A stretch of DNA of 32,891 nt from positions 1 through 32,891 of the forward strand of contig JAFKFQ010000381.1 of assembly GCA_017308215.1 (NCBI GenBank). Reading direction: 5' to 3'. This document shows positions 28,385 to 32,891 of the stretch, piece by piece. A program made the translations under genes and the position numbers. Below the pieces are notes generated by a model. The model was not told the origin of the DNA. It was given only the letters and a program-made list of their open reading frames with translations, and searched no databases. Each line of letters opens with the position of its first letter. The first letter of the stretch is position 1. This DNA is from a bacterium (GTDB taxonomy: Bacteria > Planctomycetota > Planctomycetia > Gemmatales > Gemmataceae).

Positions 28385-30681
28385 CCGGCCGACTCCCCCC
28401 GCAGCACGCGGGCTGCGGCGATGACCTGACCCAGGGCGATCCCGCCGTCGTTCGGCGGCACCCGCCGGTGCCACAGCGGCTCGAATCCGGCCGCCCGCAG
28501 CCGGCCGACGGCGAGTACCAGCAGCCGGGCGTTTTGGAAGCACCCGCCCGTCAGCGCCACCCGCGGTTCGCCGACCCGCATGGCGACCGCGACGATCATT
28601 GCGGCGAGGGTATTGTGGACCCGCGCGGCGATCCGGCCAACGGGGTCGCCGCGGCGGATGTCGTCGATGACCGCCCGCACTAACGGCCCCCAGTCGAGCA
28701 CGTGGTCGGCAAGGCCGAAGGGGTATTCGTCGGCCGTCTCGTCCGCCGCCCACTCCAGTTCCGCCGCCGCCTGCCCCTCGAACGTCGCCACCTGCCGCAG
28801 GCCGACGAGTGCGGCGACGGCATCGAACAGCCGCCCGGCCGCCGACGTGACCGGCGCGTTGACGCCCCGCACGAGGGCCGTGCGGAGCAGCGCCCGCTCG
28901 GCGTCGGTGAACGCGCACACCGGCGGCAGGTCGGTCATGTCGAGAGCGTCGGCACCGAACAGCTCGTACAGCACCCCGAGCGCGGCCCGCCGCGGCTCCC
29001 GCGCCGCCCGGTCGCCGCCGGGGAGCGGGAACAGGCGTAGGTGCGCGACCCGCTCGAAGCCGGCGTCGGCCACGCGGAGGAACTCGCCGCCCCACGCCGT
29101 GCCGTCGGGGCCGAGGCCGGTGCCGTCCCAGGCCACGCCGAGACACGGGCCGGTGGCGGCGTTGTCGGCGAGGCACGCGAGGACGTGCGCGTGGTGGTGC
29201 TGGACCGGCACCACGCGCAGGCCCGCCGCCCGGGCGTGCCGCGTGGAGGCGAAATCGGGGTGGAGGTCGCACACAACGGCAGCGGGCCGCACGCCGTGGA
29301 ACGCGGGCAGATCGGCGGCCGCGGCGCGGAACGCCGCGTGTGCCTCCGCCGTGCCCAGGTCCCCGACGTGCTGGCTCAGGCCGACGCCGGCCGGAGTCGA
29401 GACCGCGACCGTGTTCTTCAGGTGCGCCCCGACCGCCAGCAGCGGCGGGAGCGGTTCGCCGACGGAGACGGCGAGCGGCGCGTACCCGCGGGCGCGGCGG
29501 ATCACGAACTCGCGCCCGAGCACGACCCGCACCACCGAGTCGTCCACCGGCCGCGCGACCGGGCGGTCGTGGACCAGGAACACGTCCGCGAGCCCCGCCA
29601 GCCGCGCCGGCGCCTCGCGCTCGTCGGTGCAGATCGGCTCGTCGGTCCGGTTCCCGCTCGTTGCCACCACCAGGAATCTGAGGTCCGCCAGGAGCAGGTG
29701 GTGGAGCGGCGTGTACGGGAGCATCACGCCGAGGAGCGGGTTCCCCGGGGCGACCCCGGGCGCAAACCCCGTTGCCCGGCGCGCCCGGAGCAGGACGATC
29801 GGCGCCTCGGGCGAGGTCAGCAGCCGGGCCTCCTCGGCCGAGACCTCGCAACACGCCTCTGCCGCCGGCAGATCGGGGACCATCACCGCGAACGGCTTCT
29901 CCTCGCGCCCCTTCCGCCGGCGCAGCACCGCGACGGCGTCCGCGTCGCGGGCGTCGCACACCAGTTGGAACCCGCCGAGCCCCTTCACCGCCACGACCCG
30001 GCCGGCGCGGACGGATTCGGCGGCCAGCCGGAGTGCGTCGTCGCCGGCGGCGAGTACGGTGCCGTCCGGCCGCCACAGTGCGAGCCGCGGGCCGCAGTCC
30101 GGGCAGGCGGTCGGCTCGGCGTGGAACCGCCGGTCGGCGGGGTTCTCGTATTCGGCGCGGCAGCGCGGGCAGAGCGGAAACCGGCGCATCGTCGTCCGCG
30201 CCCGGTCATACGGGACGGCTTCGACGATGCTGAACCGCGGGCCGCAGGCCGTGCAGCTGGAGAACGGGTAGCGGTAGCGGCGGTCGGCGGGGTCGAACAG
30301 CTCGCGGCGACAGTCCGCGCAGGTGGCGAGGTCGGGCGGGATGCAGACGGCCACCGGCCCGGCCGTGGCGCTCGGGCAGATGTCGAAGGTCGTGTACCCG
30401 GCCGGCGGGGCGGGCGTGAGTTCGACCGCGTCGATCCGGCACGCCGACGGGTGGTCGCGGCGCAGCCGGCGGACGAACTCGTCCACCGCCGCCCGCGGCC
30501 CCTCGGCCTCCACGACCGCGCCGCCGGGCGAGTTCGTCACCCACCCGGTCAGCCCCAGTTCGGCCGCGAGGCGGTAGGCGAATGGCCGGAAGCCGACCCC
30601 CTGAACCGTACCGCGGACGTCCGCCCGCACCCGCACGCGGTCCGGCGCCTCGGCACGATCCGGCAACGTGGGGGCGCGCAT
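28354..30681 (-). CDS. hypF: Carbamoyltransferase HypF
   Basis: 775 residues in the standard order. Acylphosphatase domain (VRGTVQGVGFRPFAYRLA, then GWVTNSPGGAVVEAEG, about 20-100); zinc fingers CADCRRELF, CTACGPRFSI, CPRCRAEYENP and CPDCGPRLAL; a YrdC-like ATP/carbamate domain (VKGLGGFQLVCDARD, RRRKGREEKPFAVMVPD, ATSGNRTDEPI); and a Kae1-like domain (VQHHHAHVLACLADN, GVAWDGTGLGPDGTAWGGEF, LTGGCFQNARLL). It uses carbamoyl phosphate and ATP to make the carbamoyl group that HypE dehydrates to cyanide. ATG 30681 is chosen because the domain begins just after it; the frame is open to 30921 but this runs into the regulator gene. The ribosome site is weak. It follows the regulator stop by 71 bases. 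Confidence 0.93.
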   Translation of the reverse strand: MRAPTLPDRAEAPDRVRVRADVRGTVQGVGFRPFAYRLAAELGLTGWVTNSPGGAVVEAEGPRAAVDEFVRRLRRDHPSACRIDAVELTPAPPAGYTTFDICPSATAGPVAVCIPPDLATCADCRRELFDPADRRYRYPFSSCTACGPRFSIVEAVPYDRARTTMRRFPLCPRCRAEYENPADRRFHAEPTACPDCGPRLALWRPDGTVLAAGDDALRLAAESVRAGRVVAVKGLGGFQLVCDARDADAVAVLRRRKGREEKPFAVMVPDLPAAEACCEVSAEEARLLTSPEAPIVLLRARRATGFAPGVAPGNPLLGVMLPYTPLHHLLLADLRFLVVATSGNRTDEPICTDEREAPARLAGLADVFLVHDRPVARPVDDSVVRVVLGREFVIRRARGYAPLAVSVGEPLPPLLAVGAHLKNTVAVSTPAGVGLSQHVGDLGTAEAHAAFRAAAADLPAFHGVRPAAVVCDLHPDFASTRHARAAGLRVVPVQHHHAHVLACLADNAATGPCLGVAWDGTGLGPDGTAWGGEFLRVADAGFERVAHLRLFPLPGGDRAAREPRRAALGVLYELFGADALDMTDLPPVCAFTDAERALLRTALVRGVNAPVTSAAGRLFDAVAALVGLRQVATFEGQAAAELEWAADETADEYPFGLADHVLDWGPLVRAVIDDIRRGDPVGRIAARVHNTLAAMIVAVAMRVGEPRVALTGGCFQNARLLVLAVGRLRAAGFEPLWHRRVPPNDGGIALGQVIAAARVLRGESAGCASPSPEKC

Positions 30682-30752
30682 CGGTGACCCGGTCGGGTTC
30701 GCGGCGGAGGCGCGGACGTACCCCTCGGGGTCGTCGGGCGGTGACAACGAAT

Positions 30753-32168
30753 CTACGCCGGCGAGGCGGGCGTCCCACCCCCGACGGTGGGCGGCGCGGG
30801 GTCGTCGAGTCCGTACCGTTCGATCATCCGGTAGAGGGTGCGACGGCTGACGCCGAGCGCTTTCGCCGCCCGCACCTTGTTCCCGCCGGCCCGCCGCAGC
30901 ACCTCGGCGACGTGCCGGCACTCGACCGCGTCCAGGCTGTCCGGATCCTGGGGGACGACGGGGCCCGCGGGCGGGGCGGCCCGGACCACCGTTTCCGGCA
31001 GGTCGTCGAGCGTGATGGTGGTCCCCTCGGCCAGGATCTGCGCCCGCTCCACGACGTTGGCGAGTTCCCGGATGTTCCCGGGCCAGCCGTACCGGACGAG
31101 CGCCGCCAGCGCCTCGGGGTCGATCGCCCGCGGCGCCCCGCCGACGGCCCGGGTGGCGAGGAAGTGCTCGACGAGGAGCGGGACGTCCTCCGCCCGGTCG
31201 CGGAGGGCCGGCAGCGCGACGGTGATCACGTTCAGCCGGAAGAACAGATCCTCCCGGAACCGCCCCGCCTTCTGCTCGTCCTCGAGCGGCTTGTTCGTCG
31301 CCGCCACCACCCGCACGTCGGCCCGCCGCTCCTGGGTGCTCCCCACCCGGCGGTAGTGACCGTCCTCCAGCACCCGCAAGAGCTTGGCCTGGAGGGCCGG
31401 CGACATCTCGGCCACCTCGTCGACGAACAGCGTCCCACCCTCGGCGACCTCGAACAGCCCGGGCTTGGCCCGGTCGGCCCCGGTGAAGGCGCCCCGCTCG
31501 TGCCCGAACAGCTCGCTCTCCAATAGCGACTCCTGGAGGGTCGCGCAGTTCACCGTCACCAGCGGCTTGTCCCGCCGGGCGCTGTTCCCGTGCAGCGCCC
31601 GGGCGACGAGCTCCTTCCCCGTCCCGCTCGGCCCGCGGACCAGCACCGTCGCGTCCGTCGGGGCCACCCGCTCGATGAGGTGGAGCACCTTCCGGAGGGC
31701 CGGGCTCCTCCCGATGATGTGGTACCGCGGCGACTCGAACGTGAGCGACTGGACGACCCGCCGCAGCCGGGTGTTCTCCCGCCGGAGCCGGCGGACCTCC
31801 GTCGCCCGGTCGAGGACCGGCAGCACCTGTTGGAGGCGGAACGGCTTGAGGACGTAGTCGAACGCCCCGGCCTTCATCGCCTCGACGGCGGTCTGGATCG
31901 ACCCCTGCCCGGTCATAATGATCCCGACCAGGTCGGGGTCGGCGGCGAACCCCTGGCGGAGGAGCTGGATGCCGTCCGTGCCGGGCATCATCAGGTCACT
32001 GAGGAGCACGTCGAACTCGTCGGCCCGGAGCGCGGCCAGCCCGGTGGCGGGGTCGGAGAACCCGACGGCGTCGAAGCCCTCGTCGCGGAGCGCCTCGCAC
32101 AGCGCCGTCATCAACTCGACCTCGTCGTCGACGACGAGGAGCCGGCCGGACCGGGCGGGCGTCGCCAT
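30753..32168 (-). CDS. NtrC-family sigma-54 response regulator next to hyp genes
   Basis: 471 residues with three domains. Receiver at 1-120: acidic pair at 14-15, phospho-acceptor Asp58 in LLSDLMMPG, and Lys108 in YVLKPF. AAA+ sigma-54 activation domain at about 150-385: Walker A RGPSGTGKELVAR (178-190), ELFGHERGAFTGADRAKPG with the sigma-54-contact GAFTGA at 226-231, GGTLFVDEVAEM, and ARRD/REDLFFRLNVI. A C-terminal Fis-type helix-turn-helix (GGNKVRAAKALGVSRRTLYR). It should activate sigma-54 promoters after phosphorylation by the kinase encoded 27 bases upstream. GGAGG lies 7 bases before ATG 32168. Its place before hypF recalls HoxA, the NtrC-like hydrogenase activator of other bacteria, but a role here is inferred. 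Which promoters it uses is unknown. Confidence 0.93.
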   Translation of the reverse strand: MATPARSGRLLVVDDEVELMTALCEALRDEGFDAVGFSDPATGLAALRADEFDVLLSDLMMPGTDGIQLLRQGFAADPDLVGIIMTGQGSIQTAVEAMKAGAFDYVLKPFRLQQVLPVLDRATEVRRLRRENTRLRRVVQSLTFESPRYHIIGRSPALRKVLHLIERVAPTDATVLVRGPSGTGKELVARALHGNSARRDKPLVTVNCATLQESLLESELFGHERGAFTGADRAKPGLFEVAEGGTLFVDEVAEMSPALQAKLLRVLEDGHYRRVGSTQERRADVRVVAATNKPLEDEQKAGRFREDLFFRLNVITVALPALRDRAEDVPLLVEHFLATRAVGGAPRAIDPEALAALVRYGWPGNIRELANVVERAQILAEGTTITLDDLPETVVRAAPPAGPVVPQDPDSLDAVECRHVAEVLRRAGGNKVRAAKALGVSRRTLYRMIERYGLDDPAPPTVGGGTPASPA

Positions 32169-32195
32169 GTGGGTGCCTCCTCTGGTCGGGCGGGG

Positions 32196-32891
32196 TCAGT
32201 TCGCGTACAGGCCGGCGACGTTGGTGTCCGGGCGGACCGGCAGGGTGACGCGGACCGTCGTCCCCTCGCCCGGCCGGCTCTCGACTTCCAGGGTGCCGTG
32301 GTGCTGCTGGACGATGCGGCGGCAGATGGCGAGCCCGAGCCCGGTCCCCTTCCCCTCGTCCTTGGTGGTGAAGAACGGCTCGCACACCCGGGCGAGGAGC
32401 TCGGGCGGGATGCCGGTCCCGGTGTCGGCGACCTCGACGACCACCGCCGGCCGGTCGGGGGCGAGCCGCCCCGGCCGGACCCGGGGGACGAGCCGGCCGC
32501 CGGCGGGCATGGCGTCGGCGGCGTTGGTGAACAGGTTCAGGAACACCTGCCGGAGCTGCTGCCGGTCGGCGTGGATGTGCGGCACCCCCGGGGCGAACTC
32601 CGGCTCGACCCGGACCTGGCGCTTGCGGAGGTGGTGGGTGACGAGCTCGACCGTCTTCACCACCTCCTCGGCCACGTCCACCGTGGACACCTGGTCGCGC
32701 CCGGCCCGGCTGAACTGGAGGAGGTTCCCGACCAGCCCGGCCATCCGCTCGACCTCCTGCTCGATCACCTCGAGCGGCCGGCGCCGGGGGTCGCCCTCCG
32801 GGGTCTTGGCGAGGAGCCCCTCGACCCGCAGGCTCACCGTGCCGAGCGGGTTGTTGAGCTCGTGGGCAATGCTCGCCGCCAGCTCGCCGAC
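32196..32891 (-). CDS. Two-component sensor histidine kinase, C-terminal part (runs off window)
   Basis: The last 231 residues of a sensor kinase; the gene enters from beyond the right edge. The window edge begins at the H-box (VGELAASIAHELNNPLGTVS), with the phospho-acceptor His. The N-box follows (QVFLNLFTNAADAMPAGGRL), then G1 (VEVADTGTGIPPEL), F (EPFFTTKDEGKG) and G2 (GTGLGLAICRRIV), all intact. This is the NtrB-like class that usually pairs with NtrC-type regulators, and the partner follows after 27 bases. The sensing domain is not visible, so the signal is unknown; in HoxJ-type systems it would be a PAS domain working with a regulatory hydrogenase, but that cannot be tested here. Confidence 0.92.
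   Translation of the reverse strand, partial: VGELAASIAHELNNPLGTVSLRVEGLLAKTPEGDPRRRPLEVIEQEVERMAGLVGNLLQFSRAGRDQVSTVDVAEEVVKTVELVTHHLRKRQVRVEPEFAPGVPHIHADRQQLRQVFLNLFTNAADAMPAGGRLVPRVRPGRLAPDRPAVVVEVADTGTGIPPELLARVCEPFFTTKDEGKGTGLGLAICRRIVQQHHGTLEVESRPGEGTTVRVTLPVRPDTNVAGLYAN

Noticed and set aside
30682..30921. HypF extended upstream by 80 residues.
   Set aside because: The extra part runs into the regulator's 3' end and is Arg-rich without similarity to the acylphosphatase domain, which begins after 30681.

Overview
This is a very GC-rich bacterial window that most likely comes from a planctomycete, probably Gemmataceae-like. The lineage call is inference. It rests on remnants of the DUF1549/DUF1553 + DUF1501 gene pair that is expanded in Planctomycetota, an IS630-type transposase remnant, a DksA-like zinc-finger protein with a planctomycete-style N-terminal module, and palindromic intergenic repeats with a GGTGGG(A/G)CCGGCGTCCCGCCGG core.

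Region by region. 1-3.2 kb: the 3' end of a HEAT-like protein, then a decayed block on the minus strand in which an IS630-like transposase remnant, the tail of a DUF1553 protein and a headless DUF1501 protein run into each other. 3.4-10.3 kb: ordinary accessory genes. These are a Bcr/CflA-type MFS exporter, a secreted beta-propeller glycosidase-like protein with a flavin reductase, an acylphosphatase, an O-methyltransferase, a 49-residue protein behind a near-consensus sigma-54 promoter, a DedA membrane protein and two hypothetical proteins. 10.5-11.8 kb: a lipoprotein serpin whose reactive loop predicts Asp at P1. 11.9-17.1 kb: a CzcA/CzcB metal-efflux operon led by a His-rich exported protein.

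17.7-32.9 kb is the core of the window, a complete-looking NAD-linked [NiFe]-hydrogenase locus of the Hox type (group 3d-like). On the plus strand lie hoxE-hoxF-hoxU-hoxY, a CoA-transferase/acetyl-CoA hydrolase-family gene, hoxH-hoxW-hypA-hypB, almost all translationally coupled. On the minus strand, running towards it, lie a sensor kinase (partial), an NtrC-type sigma-54 activator, hypF, hypC, hypD and hypE. The two arms meet at a three-hairpin repeat. HoxE/F/U form the NAD-reductase (diaphorase) module, HoxY/H the hydrogenase module, HoxW cleaves the HoxH tail, and the Hyp proteins build and insert the Ni-Fe(CN)2CO centre.

Two things stand out. The CoA-transferase gene splits the hydrogenase subunit genes hoxY and hoxH at the only two loose junctions of the operon. 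hypE has lost about 25 codons and its reading frame near the 3' end, although its C-terminal PRIC motif is still present in another frame. A second-copy hypE, a sequence error or a dying locus would each explain that. All family assignments come from motifs read by eye; no database search was run.
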